This document shows positions 42,361 to 49,785 of a stretch of DNA of 52,746 nucleotides, one piece after another (position 1 is the first letter of the stretch; each line of letters opens with the position of its first letter). The stretch covers positions 1 to 52,746 of the forward strand of contig CACWPM010000019.1 in assembly GCA_902762795.1 (NCBI GenBank), in the 5' to 3' direction. Under the pieces are notes generated by a model. That model searched no databases. It was not told where the DNA came from and was given only the letters and a program-made list of their open reading frames with translations. Both the position numbers and the translations under genes were made by a program. Origin of the DNA: Fibrobacter succinogenes (GTDB lineage Bacteria; Fibrobacterota; Fibrobacteria; Fibrobacterales; Fibrobacteraceae).

Positions 42361-42852
42361 ATGAACAAAATCAAACTTATCGGTATTAAAACAGAGGGTT
42401 CCATGCGCTTGTGGTATGGGCCGGAAACGAAAATCGGCGTATTCGCATCGAGAGATTTTGATGCGAACGATTACCGTTTGGAACAATGGGCTGCAGAAAC
42501 GGGGCGGTTCCATCAATGTCTCGTGGGTACATTCCATTCAGATGCGGAACGTCGAATTTTAGATATCGCGCTTGCGAACGGGGCTTTTGCCGTTTGGCTT
42601 CACGGTTGTGACCTTCCTCGCGTTTACCGTGGCGAGGTCGCGAAAGCAATGGAAAGCGGTCGATTGCTTTCACTTTCGTGTTTTCACAGGCGACATCACA
42701 ATGAAGCGACTGCGCGTTATTGCATACACTTGACATCGATGTGCACCAGAAAACACACATTCTTTTTAAACGAAAACGATTCGCTGCTAGAGCCGGTTTA
42801 TCGCAAGATAGCTTGGCGATGCAATGCAGAACTTTTCTACGGAGATCGATAG
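42361..42852 (+). CDS. DprA/SLOG-like Rossmann-fold protein
   Basis: This 163-residue cytosolic protein resembles the short stand-alone SLOG/DprA-like family. KIGVFASRDF is the first strand, VGTFHSDAERRILDIAL matches the GFHSxxExxxL motif, FAVWLHGCDLPRVY follows, and ESGRLLSLSCF matches GRLLxLSPF. SLOG domains bind nucleotides or nucleotide-linked ligands. DprA itself loads RecA on DNA, whereas stand-alone forms are uncharacterised. The usual alanine-rich final helices are replaced by a cysteine-rich segment (RYCIHLTSMCTRKH). AAAGGTGG before the ATG is a good ribosome-binding site. The gene follows a candidate attenuator. It is not next to competence genes. Confidence 0.7.
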   Translation: MNKIKLIGIKTEGSMRLWYGPETKIGVFASRDFDANDYRLEQWAAETGRFHQCLVGTFHSDAERRILDIALANGAFAVWLHGCDLPRVYRGEVAKAMESGRLLSLSCFHRRHHNEATARYCIHLTSMCTRKHTFFLNENDSLLEPVYRKIAWRCNAELFYGDR

Positions 42853-42906
42853 AAAAATTCATTGGAGGAAAACGTCCGTAGTCGTATAAAAATATATCTT
42901 TAAAAT

Positions 42907-43641
42907 ATGATTAAAATTCTCCAAAAAATCTTTATCGTCCTTACTATTTGCGGCGGAATTTTTTACTGTTTCGCCGATGATGTCAAACCCTATATGGATT
43001 CGACCGCGCTTCCGAAATTGGAAAAATTTTATCCTAAGCCTCCAGATCCAGCCTCAGTGCCGTTCATGTACGATATTTCGCAGTACATGTGGGGCAAGTC
43101 CATGCGAGCCGATACTACACGTGCAGCGCTTGCGATTGCACAGAACACAACAGACCCGGTTGCAATGGCAAAAAAATTCAGCGCAATTTTTGGCCTTAAA
43201 ATATCCAAAAACAATACGCCAAACATTATGAAATTACTTAGACGTGGAATTGAAACGATCGACTTGGCAGGTCACTATCCCAAAAACCATTTTAATAGAA
43301 TGCGACCTTACGTATTTTTCAGCGATCGCACGTTAATTCCTGGAGAAGAAGAAATTTTTAGAAACAGCGGATCTTATCCTTCTGGACATACAATTCGCGC
43401 ATGGACAATGGCTCTACTGTTGATTGAGATAAACCCAACAGCACAAGATTCATTGCTGGCGTACGCTTATGAATGGGGGCAAAGTCGCGTAATCGCAGGA
43501 TACCATTGGCAAAGCGATGTAGATGCATCCAAGATAATTGCTTCGGCCGCCCTGGCAACGTTACACACAAACAAAGAATTTTTAGATGACATGAACAATG
43601 CCCGCATCGAATTTAACAATTTAACCGCAAAAAAGAAGTAA
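42907..43641 (+). CDS. Class A acid phosphatase (PAP2 superfamily), exported
   Basis: This 244-residue protein has a signal peptide or anchor (residues 1-23) and the full class A nonspecific acid phosphatase signature. KX6RP is at K126-R133-P134, PSGH at 158-161, and SRX5HX3D at S193-R194, H200 and D204. These residues bind phosphate and form the phosphohistidine. The enzyme removes phosphate from nucleotides and sugar phosphates in the periplasm. Its length is normal for the PhoN family. It starts 54 bases after the SLOG gene with no terminator seen, so the two may be co-transcribed. Convergent with the BASS transporter gene. Confidence 0.92.
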   Translation: MIKILQKIFIVLTICGGIFYCFADDVKPYMDSTALPKLEKFYPKPPDPASVPFMYDISQYMWGKSMRADTTRAALAIAQNTTDPVAMAKKFSAIFGLKISKNNTPNIMKLLRRGIETIDLAGHYPKNHFNRMRPYVFFSDRTLIPGEEEIFRNSGSYPSGHTIRAWTMALLLIEINPTAQDSLLAYAYEWGQSRVIAGYHWQSDVDASKIIASAALATLHTNKEFLDDMNNARIEFNNLTAKKK

Positions 43642-43676
43642 TTTTAGTTTTCTTAATCCCTCGTCATAAAAGGGAA

Positions 43677-43751
43677 ATGCCCTCTCCGTACTCGGACCTT
43701 GCTCACTAGGCTCTAAAGAGCTAAGTGATTAAAGTGCACGGAGGCGGGCAT
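43677..43751. repeat. Long two-part stem-loop in a convergent intergenic region
   Basis: Nested pairing covers the whole 75 bases. ATGCCC (43677-43682) pairs with GGGCAT (43746-43751), and CTCCGT (43684-43689) with ACGGAG (43738-43743). Inside, TCACT (43703-43707) pairs with AGTGA (43724-43728), and GCTC with GAGC around TAAA. No T-tract follows, so it is not a normal terminator. The outer arms look like the GCCCGCC-type extragenic palindrome split by an inserted inner hairpin. Confidence 0.7.
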
Positions 43752-43785
43752 GACTGGGGGCGACGTTTATTTCTGCCGAATTTTT

Positions 43786-44718
43786 TTATTCTTTCCTACG
43801 ATATATATTTGCTAGTATCGCTCCGGAAATGTTGTGCCAAACGGAGAAGATTGCACCGGGAACGGTCGCCATTGCAAGCGAAGAAAACGCCGTCGCAGCA
43901 AGGCTTGTCGCAAGTCCAGAATTCTGCATGCCGATTTCGATGGATAAAGCTTTTGTTTTGGGTGTCGAGAAGCGCAACAACTTCCCAAGTCCAAAGCCGC
44001 AGCCGTAGCCGAGCAGATTGTGGAATATTACGACGGCAAACACGATTGCACCCGTTGAAAGGATTTTTGCCGCGTTATGCGAAACTACAGCTGCGACAAT
44101 CATCGCAATTGCAATGACTGAAACAAGCGGCAAAACTTTGACCGCACGCGCGGTCCATTTACCAAAAAACTTGTTGATGACAAATCCGAGTGCAATCGGC
44201 ACAAGTACAACTTTCACAATTGAAAGGAACATCGCCATTACATCGACGTTCACGGTCGTACGCAAAAGCAAGTACGTAATCGCCGGAGTCAGCACGGGTG
44301 CAAGCAGCGTGTTCACGCTCGTCATGCCGACGGAAAGCGCAACGTCTCCTTTCGAAAGATACGTAATGACGTTGCTTGCGGTTCCGCCCGGACAGGTGCC
44401 CACGAGAACTACACCTGCCATCAGCGCAGCGTCAAGCCCGAAAATCTTGGAAAGCAAAAACGCAAGCGCCGGCATCACGATGAACTGTGCTGCACAGCCG
44501 ATGGTAATTTCTTTCGGGCGCGCAAACACGAGTGCAAAATCGCTTAGCTTGAGCGTAAGGCCCATGCCGAACATCACGGCCATCAAGAGATAATTTATCC
44601 ACGAAAGTTCAATCCAAAGCGTCGATTTCGGGACGAACAACGAGAGCGCCGCAATCACGAGCACGACAGCCGCCATCCACTTGCCAACAAATTCACTGAT
44701 TTTTTCGAGAATGCGCAT
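43786..44718 (-). CDS. Bile acid:sodium symporter family (BASS) transporter
   Basis: This 310-residue inner-membrane protein has nine or ten hydrophobic segments. It shows family landmarks: MFGMGLTLKLSDF in the second segment, GTCPGGTASNVITYLSKGDVALSV (shown here only as the GGTASN sodium-site core) in the crossover region, and SIEIGMQNSGLAT near residue 255. Family members import bile acids, pantothenate, pyruvate or other organic anions with sodium. The substrate here is unknown. Its start lies 14 bases downstream of the zinc-ribbon gene's stop, so the two form an operon. The 3' end is convergent with the acid phosphatase gene, with a long stem-loop between. Confidence 0.9.
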   Translation of the reverse strand: MRILEKISEFVGKWMAAVVLVIAALSLFVPKSTLWIELSWINYLLMAVMFGMGLTLKLSDFALVFARPKEITIGCAAQFIVMPALAFLLSKIFGLDAALMAGVVLVGTCPGGTASNVITYLSKGDVALSVGMTSVNTLLAPVLTPAITYLLLRTTVNVDVMAMFLSIVKVVLVPIALGFVINKFFGKWTARAVKVLPLVSVIAIAMIVAAVVSHNAAKILSTGAIVFAVVIFHNLLGYGCGFGLGKLLRFSTPKTKALSIEIGMQNSGLATSLAATAFSSLAMATVPGAIFSVWHNISGAILANIYRRKE

Positions 44719-44732
44719 AATTAGACTCGCTA

Positions 44733-45188
44733 TTAAACCTTGTATCCGTACTTACGCAACTTTTCAACGTACTGCGGGTCGGCCAAACGCGACTTCGATT
44801 CGGCCATGTACTTCTCGTTGTCTTTGGCTGCAAAGCCGAGCTTGATGCGGAGTGCAATGAAACCGCTGACTAAGCCAAATAACGAACATAGAACGCAAGC
44901 CAAGGTAAGCTTTGTGGAATTCATCCCTTGTACGACCGGAGTTTGAAGTAAGACTCCGCAGATTAGTGCCATTGATAACAGGAGCAGCGCTCCCTTCGCA
45001 AAAAATTTTGCATTCTTGCCACGCGGGTCAAAACCGTCGATTGCCACCTCGCGCCAGCGTTTGTCCAGGTATTCGCTGCGGCAGGCCTTGCACTCGCGAA
45101 TTGGACTCCCGTACATCCAAGTGTTACATGCTTCGCGGTTTTTTGTCTTGCATTCGGGGCAGACCCATTCTGCGTAACTTATCTGCAT
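44733..45188 (-). CDS. Zinc-ribbon protein with two membrane helices, unknown function
   Basis: The start at MQISYAEWVC (151 residues) is chosen because GAGGA precedes it; an upstream TTG would put that site inside the gene. CPEC and CKAC, about 22 residues apart, form a zinc ribbon at the N-terminus. Two membrane helices follow (about 65-85 and 95-115), then a charged tail ending RKYGYKV. It is probably a small inner-membrane protein with both ends in the cytoplasm. It is transcribed just before the BASS transporter. No function is proposed. Confidence 0.75.
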   Translation of the reverse strand: MQISYAEWVCPECKTKNREACNTWMYGSPIRECKACRSEYLDKRWREVAIDGFDPRGKNAKFFAKGALLLLSMALICGVLLQTPVVQGMNSTKLTLACVLCSLFGLVSGFIALRIKLGFAAKDNEKYMAESKSRLADPQYVEKLRKYGYKV

Positions 45189-45247
45189 AAAATTCCTCAA
45201 CTATTATATGTGAAAAAGATAATTTTTTTTAGTTCGTCGTTGCTGGC

Positions 45248-45688
45248 CTAGATTTCGATAGACTCTTCATCACTTAATATAAAGGCTTTCAGGCGTTCCA
45301 AAGTTCGTTCAAAATCATTTTTGATCGAACACTCCCAAACAGTGGCAACGCGATAACCTAGCAGCGAAAGAGCCCAATTCGTCTTGATATCACGGACAAC
45401 ATTATTCGTAAACTTGTTGTTCCAAAATTCAGAATTGCTTTTGGGGCGGCTCGTGAACTTGCAGCCATGCTGGTGCCAGAAACATCCGTTTATAAAGATC
45501 ACCACGCCGTATTTGAGAATGAATAAATCTGGAGATCCGGGCAAATCGCGACGATGCAATCGATAACGGAAACCCGATTTGAAAAGTGAACGACGCACAA
45601 GAATTTCCGGCTTCGTGTCTTCGGAATGAACCGCCTGCATCATCTGCGAGCGGCTCATAGGCGTACGTTTTTTCCGGCGGCGTTTCAT
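45248..45688 (-). CDS. vsr: Very short patch repair endonuclease (Vsr), orphan
   Basis: This 146-residue protein matches Vsr, which nicks DNA 5' of the T in T-G mismatches that arise from deaminated 5-methylcytosine. SRSQMMQAVHSEDTKPE is the N-terminal region contacting DNA, GSPDLFI carries the catalytic aspartate, and FINGCFWHQHGC holds the zinc and active-site histidines and cysteine. Length and motif order are normal, so it should be active. Vsr usually lies beside a cytosine-5 methyltransferase, but none is in the window. It is monocistronic on the minus strand, next to the lipoprotein cluster. Confidence 0.93.
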   Translation of the reverse strand: MKRRRKKRTPMSRSQMMQAVHSEDTKPEILVRRSLFKSGFRYRLHRRDLPGSPDLFILKYGVVIFINGCFWHQHGCKFTSRPKSNSEFWNNKFTNNVVRDIKTNWALSLLGYRVATVWECSIKNDFERTLERLKAFILSDEESIEI

Positions 45689-45755
45689 ATTGTTTTAAGA
45701 CTGCTTTATATAAATATAGCTCGTAAAACGAATTGAGCAGCAAGCAGAGCGAGAG

Positions 45756-46652
45756 TCAGTCCAAGAAAATACCTGATTGACAAACGTGGAAGGTATCCTC
45801 GAAGCTATCGAAGGTCCCGTCTTTTTTGGCATGTCGGCAGACTATCGGAAGCGAGCGTTCTTCCTTGACGCACCCGTTTTGTACAATGGTTTTGCCGTCC
45901 GATTCAAGAACCATGAGGCAATCCATATTTTGACAAGGGCGACCGCCTAAACCCATCGTAGAATAATCGTAGCGGAAAACTTTGCCTTTATACGTAAATT
46001 GCAACTCAAAGATTCTGTGATTGCCACCGCCATGGTATTTCACATTTGAAATTTCTTTTGGTGTTCCGTTGACGATAAATTCGGCCTTGTTGACTTCGTA
46101 CGTTATTACCCCGGCATACAATTTGCAACTGACTGGATTGTTCTGTACGTAAACAAATCCTGATTCGCCATCGTAATCGAAACTGCAAATAAGGTCGCTT
46201 TGAGCAACGGTATCCATCCAAACTTCACGGGTGTATTCGCTTACGATAGAATCTGCGCATGGGAGAAACTTTTGGTCGGGAATGCGGATGTCGAAAAGTT
46301 TCGTCGGGTCTGCTACCGTCGTGGATGACGAAGGCTCGCTCGATGAAGAATTGTCATTCTGGATGCTCGAAGAGCTGATAGAATCCATGCTGCTCGAAGA
46401 TTCCGGATCAAGTCCGGAATGACGAGAGAAACTGCTACTGGATGGATTCCCTCCGCTTCGCTCCGAGGATGACGACGTGGGGGCATTACGGGAGGAACTG
46501 CTTACGTCATTGCGAGAGTTCGATGAACTCGAAGCAATCCATGAGGAACTCATAAAATTTTCAGATTCCGCATTAAAGATGTTGTTTGAATTTCCGTCTG
46601 AGCAAGCGATAAAAAGCAGTGTGCAAATTGACAAAATTCTATATAAATTCAT
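45756..46652 (-). CDS. Lipoprotein with serine-rich linker, paralogue 1 of 3
   Basis: This 298-residue exported lipoprotein has a signal ending LLFIACSD with lipid site C17. A serine/asparagine-rich linker covers about residues 25-110, and a cysteine-rich domain the rest. The domain is shared with the proteins at 48926 and 49786: D-P-T-K-L-F-D-I-R at the start, ICSFDYDGESGFVYVQ, GGGNHRIF, GKVFRYDYS, GGRPCQNMDCLMVLESDG and LPIVCR. About eight cysteines recur in all three, which suggests conserved disulfides. Three palindromic repeats are translated inside the linker (see 46399-46540). It is the last gene of a four-gene minus-strand cluster, 11 bases after the dikinase-like gene. The domain is unknown to me. 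Cell-surface or substrate binding is plausible because such linkers are common in fibre-degrading enzymes of this group. Confidence 0.8.
   Translation of the reverse strand: MNLYRILSICTLLFIACSDGNSNNIFNAESENFMSSSWIASSSSNSRNDVSSSSRNAPTSSSSERSGGNPSSSSFSRHSGLDPESSSSMDSISSSSIQNDNSSSSEPSSSTTVADPTKLFDIRIPDQKFLPCADSIVSEYTREVWMDTVAQSDLICSFDYDGESGFVYVQNNPVSCKLYAGVITYEVNKAEFIVNGTPKEISNVKYHGGGNHRIFELQFTYKGKVFRYDYSTMGLGGRPCQNMDCLMVLESDGKTIVQNGCVKEERSLPIVCRHAKKDGTFDSFEDTFHVCQSGIFLD
46399..46540. repeat. Three palindromic repeats inside the linker of paralogue 1
   Basis: Elements lie at 46399-46424 (GATTCCGGATC/..GTCCGGAATGACG type), 46444-46474 (GGATTCCCTCCG..CGAGGATGACG type) and 46505-46540 (CGTCATTGCGAG..CGAAGCAATCC type). 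On the coding strand they yield RHSGLDPES, SERSGGNPS and SSNSRNDVS. All are in frame. Confidence 0.85.
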
Positions 46653-46663
46653 AATAATACCTT

Positions 46664-48898
46664 TTAAAGAATGTATGGGCGGACTTGTTTAAAGATTAAC
46701 TTGCGATCTGCCCCCATCACCTTGAATTCAATGTCAAGGGCTAGTGCATCGGAATAAACGTTGTAAAGCACCGCAAAACGATTCTGGATTTGCATGACCA
46801 TCTGGTAAAGCGTGTAAATTTCACCATCCGACAAGATGAGCGAATCGGGACTCAGCGAAGAATGTTGCAACAAGACGCTCTGCACTCCGCGTGCCGGCGG
46901 CGGCGACGGAATAATCGAAATGATTTCCGGGAGTTCTCCGCCTTCGGGATTCGTAATCGATGTTTCGCCCACTTGGATATTCGCGTAAATGCCCGCGACC
47001 GAGTAATCCGCAATGTTCTGCGTGATGATGACTCCGTTTGCGACTTCGTCCGGGTACGCTTCATGAACGGCGACAGCCATTTGCACGGACATGTGATTGA
47101 TGTTCCAAAGAGTCCGTTCCTCGAACGCCTTGAAGCTCCACACAGAAGCCCACACTTTGCGAATTTCATCGGACGGCAAATCCTTTTCGCGTGCCGTCGC
47201 CTTGACAGACTTGTAAAGCCCAGCCCCATTAAAGTCTTCCAAATCCTCGGAATTCGTACTCGAACGCAGACGAACACCCGCTTCGCCGTAGAGCGTGCGA
47301 ACTTTCGCATCGAGAGCATCGCCAAAATCTTTATCCACAGGGATGTGCTTGAACATATAGCGGATGTTATCAAGCACCGCTTCTCGCAGACGCGTGTCCG
47401 TCTTAAAATCTTCACGAGCGATAAGATTTTCAATGTAGCTACGCAGAGTCGCAAATGTGGATGGTTCGGCTGACTCTGCGGCCTTGGCATCAGTCCCCTG
47501 GGTTGGCTGAATGGCGCTGACGCAAGCATTTTTCACTTGCGTACAAATTTCAGACGTTCGGCCTTCTTTTCCGCAATCATCAAAAGAGCGTTCGCACAGT
47601 TCCTCCGTGACTTGGGCATAATCCATAAAATGGCTGTAATGGTAAAACGGCACGGCAAAGCCATCAGGAGTATTTTCGGGCAGCAGTTTGTGGAGTTCAG
47701 CAAGATTTGCGGCCTTCACGCCCACCGATTTTGACGACTTGAAATTGAGATTTGCAAAATCGACGAGCCCCGAATCCGACAAGTCATAAGTAAGTGTTAT
47801 CGGATTTCGCACATTCTTGTTCCAGAATGCTTGGGCCTCATCGAGTGTTGCCTCGCGGACCGTATAAGAGTTCGATTTGACTTCCAGCATTACGAGCTTT
47901 CCGCAAAGAGCTAGCAAACTATCAGGGAGTTCATTTCCATTGAACGCGATATTCGGCGTCTTGCGTGCTTGAGCGGCAAGGTTCACGTGCGAAAGCGGTG
48001 TCTGCGCATCTTTACTGATGGTGGCTGCGACAAGTGGAATTTCGGCAGGGAGCGTTTCAAGAATCAAAATGTCGTGCGAAGAGACGATCGCCGTATCGAG
48101 TTCTGTGGCGGTGAGCTTGCGGAGCATCCCGTAAGCCGTTCCCTTATTCATGATCTGGTAAGGAATATCGCCAAAGAGTTCCGCATGCGTAAAGACCAGA
48201 ATATCCGATTTTTTAAATTCGTTGGCATATTCGGCTGCGGCCCTTTCGGCAGTTGAACCCGCCGGCATATAGAACAAGCGGTTTTTAGAACCACTCGAAT
48301 CGAGGAACAATAATCTTTGTTCAATTAACTTATAAGCAATAGCGATTTGTTCAGGCGTTATATAATCTGACGGAAAAAACGTCAACGCAATCATGGAATC
48401 GACAGACGGATAATACGCAAGCGTTCCTGCGGCGGTATTTTTTTCGGCACTGAAATATGTTTCCACATTAAAAACACCAAGCGAACGCGTATCGCCCAGC
48501 ACCATCTCTGCAAAATCGTAATGATATGAATACTTCATCGTATTCATAAAGTGAACCTGAGGTTTATCGGTGTCAAAATCCGTAATGACAAATTTCACGA
48601 GATAGCTTATCCCCATCTCCGTTTTCGAGGCGTAAGACATCTTGCGGAAAGCCGCATAGCCATCTTGTTTGTAAAAACCAGTATATTGGTCTTCGTTCTG
48701 GATAAAAACGGGAAGTGGAGAATCGCTGGACGATTCCGGACCGGGGCCGGATTGACGAGAAGAGCTTGAGATTCCACATTCTCCGGATTGTTCATCACAA
48801 GGAAGAACAAGAGCAGGATTGTCATCGCTACACGCCAATAACGCAGCCATCAGTGATGCAAGCAAAAATTGAATATACGAAAAACGACCCAAACGCAT
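46664..48898 (-). CDS. Exported lipoprotein with phosphohistidine and PPDK-type ATP-grasp domains
   Basis: This 744-residue protein has a signal ending AALLACSDD with lipid site C23, a short serine linker containing one palindromic repeat, and an unrecognised domain (about 65-280). Next is a phosphohistidine mobile domain with TPLSHVNLAAQARKTPN (H304). A PPDK/PEP-synthase-type ATP-grasp domain (about 385-744) ends the protein. The ATP-grasp part has VGVKAANLAEL, RLRSSTNSEDLEDFNGAGLY (R543/R545 region), LDIEFKV for metal and QVRPY at the end. The order histidine domain then ATP-binding domain is that of plant glucan water dikinase, the reverse of PPDK and PEP synthase. An ATP-using enzyme outside the cytoplasm is unexpected. 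It lies between linker lipoproteins in one cluster. Glycan phosphorylation is an inference only. Confidence 0.75.
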   Translation of the reverse strand: MRLGRFSYIQFLLASLMAALLACSDDNPALVLPCDEQSGECGISSSSRQSGPGPESSSDSPLPVFIQNEDQYTGFYKQDGYAAFRKMSYASKTEMGISYLVKFVITDFDTDKPQVHFMNTMKYSYHYDFAEMVLGDTRSLGVFNVETYFSAEKNTAAGTLAYYPSVDSMIALTFFPSDYITPEQIAIAYKLIEQRLLFLDSSGSKNRLFYMPAGSTAERAAAEYANEFKKSDILVFTHAELFGDIPYQIMNKGTAYGMLRKLTATELDTAIVSSHDILILETLPAEIPLVAATISKDAQTPLSHVNLAAQARKTPNIAFNGNELPDSLLALCGKLVMLEVKSNSYTVREATLDEAQAFWNKNVRNPITLTYDLSDSGLVDFANLNFKSSKSVGVKAANLAELHKLLPENTPDGFAVPFYHYSHFMDYAQVTEELCERSFDDCGKEGRTSEICTQVKNACVSAIQPTQGTDAKAAESAEPSTFATLRSYIENLIAREDFKTDTRLREAVLDNIRYMFKHIPVDKDFGDALDAKVRTLYGEAGVRLRSSTNSEDLEDFNGAGLYKSVKATAREKDLPSDEIRKVWASVWSFKAFEERTLWNINHMSVQMAVAVHEAYPDEVANGVIITQNIADYSVAGIYANIQVGETSITNPEGGELPEIISIIPSPPPARGVQSVLLQHSSLSPDSLILSDGEIYTLYQMVMQIQNRFAVLYNVYSDALALDIEFKVMGADRKLIFKQVRPYIL
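48732..48757. repeat. Palindromic repeat inside the linker of the dikinase-like lipoprotein
   Basis: The element GATTCCGGACC/GGGGCCGGATTGACG is of the same type as 46399-46424. Read on the coding strand it gives SRQSGPGPES, in frame. Confidence 0.8.
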
Positions 48899-48925
48899 TC
48901 TAAACTCCTAACAAACTATTCTACA

Positions 48926-49723
48926 TTAATTAGGCAAACGACTATCGCCCGGACAAAGTTCAAAATTGTCGACAAAATCGCCAAATGAGCCATCATCCAC
49001 TTTCGCAAAACGACATACAATAGGCAGTTGCCGAACCTTGCTTAAATCATCACTATTAATGTTGCAACCATCTTCTATGAGCGTTGTTCCATCGGCCTCA
49101 TAAACTTTGAGACAATCCATTTCATGGCAAGGGCGAAAAGCAAAACCGTTTACTGATGAACGGGAATATTCAAATACTTTGCCATCATAGCTAAAGCGGA
49201 ATGAGTCGGCATGATGATTTCCGCCCCAGTCATACGTCACGCCATTCAAAGTTTCATACTTTCCGTTGACATAGATAACAGCCGAATCGACCCCAATATC
49301 AGGGTAAAAGCCCCAATGCGAAGTACACCCCGTAGGCGAAGCCTGCACATAAACATAGCCTTCCATACCCGCATACTTAAAAGAGCAAATCCAATCCTTC
49401 TGGTCGAAATCGCCTTCGAAGCCTCCCAATTCTTGCGTCAAGTCGCAGTGATAAACCGCTTTTTTCGGAACACGCGTCTTGAAGATTTGCAAAGGATCAC
49501 CAGAGACTTCACCCGACAATTTTTTTGCAGAAGAACTTGAAGATTCCTGGTCCGGCCCAGAATGACGGCTGCTGCTACTCGTCATGGCGGCCTCCGAGCC
49601 GCCATCTGTCTTACTGCTACTGGACTGATTTTCAGACAATGTGTTGAATGCACTCGAAGAATCGTCACCGCATGCGATAACGAAAACGACAATGCAACTG
49701 AACAACAGTTTACTGCTTCTCAT
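48926..49723 (-). CDS. Lipoprotein with serine-rich linker, paralogue 2 of 3
   Basis: This 265-residue exported lipoprotein has signal VVFVIACGDD (C18), a shorter linker (about 30-75) and the same cysteine-rich domain as 45756 and 49786. Shared points are DPLQIFKTRVP, ICSFKYAGMEGYVYVQ, WGGNHHADSF, GKVFEYSRS, FRPCHEMDCLKVYEADG and LPIVCRFAK. The linker contains two translated palindromes (49542-49606). It is upstream of the dikinase-like gene by 27 bases and probably on the same transcript. Its domain differs from the other two by an insertion near ELGGFEGDFDQ. The function is unknown. Confidence 0.8.
   Translation of the reverse strand: MRSSKLLFSCIVVFVIACGDDSSSAFNTLSENQSSSSKTDGGSEAAMTSSSSRHSGPDQESSSSSAKKLSGEVSGDPLQIFKTRVPKKAVYHCDLTQELGGFEGDFDQKDWICSFKYAGMEGYVYVQASPTGCTSHWGFYPDIGVDSAVIYVNGKYETLNGVTYDWGGNHHADSFRFSYDGKVFEYSRSSVNGFAFRPCHEMDCLKVYEADGTTLIEDGCNINSDDLSKVRQLPIVCRFAKVDDGSFGDFVDNFELCPGDSRLPN
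49542..49606. repeat. Two palindromic repeats inside the linker of paralogue 2
   Basis: GATTCCTGGTCC..AGAATGACG (49542-49567) and CGTCATGGCGGCC..GCCGCCATC (49580-49606). They are translated as SRHSGPDQES and TDGGSEAAMTS. The second is the class found between genes at 33530-33550. Confidence 0.85.
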
Positions 49724-49785
49724 AATAATATACCTCGTAAAAGCCTAAATGCTCATTCTAAAAGCAACCAAAAGCACGACAAACT

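Noticed and set aside
43677-43751. Intrinsic terminator for the convergent phosphatase and transporter genes
   Set aside because: The stem is long but no T-tract follows on either strand.
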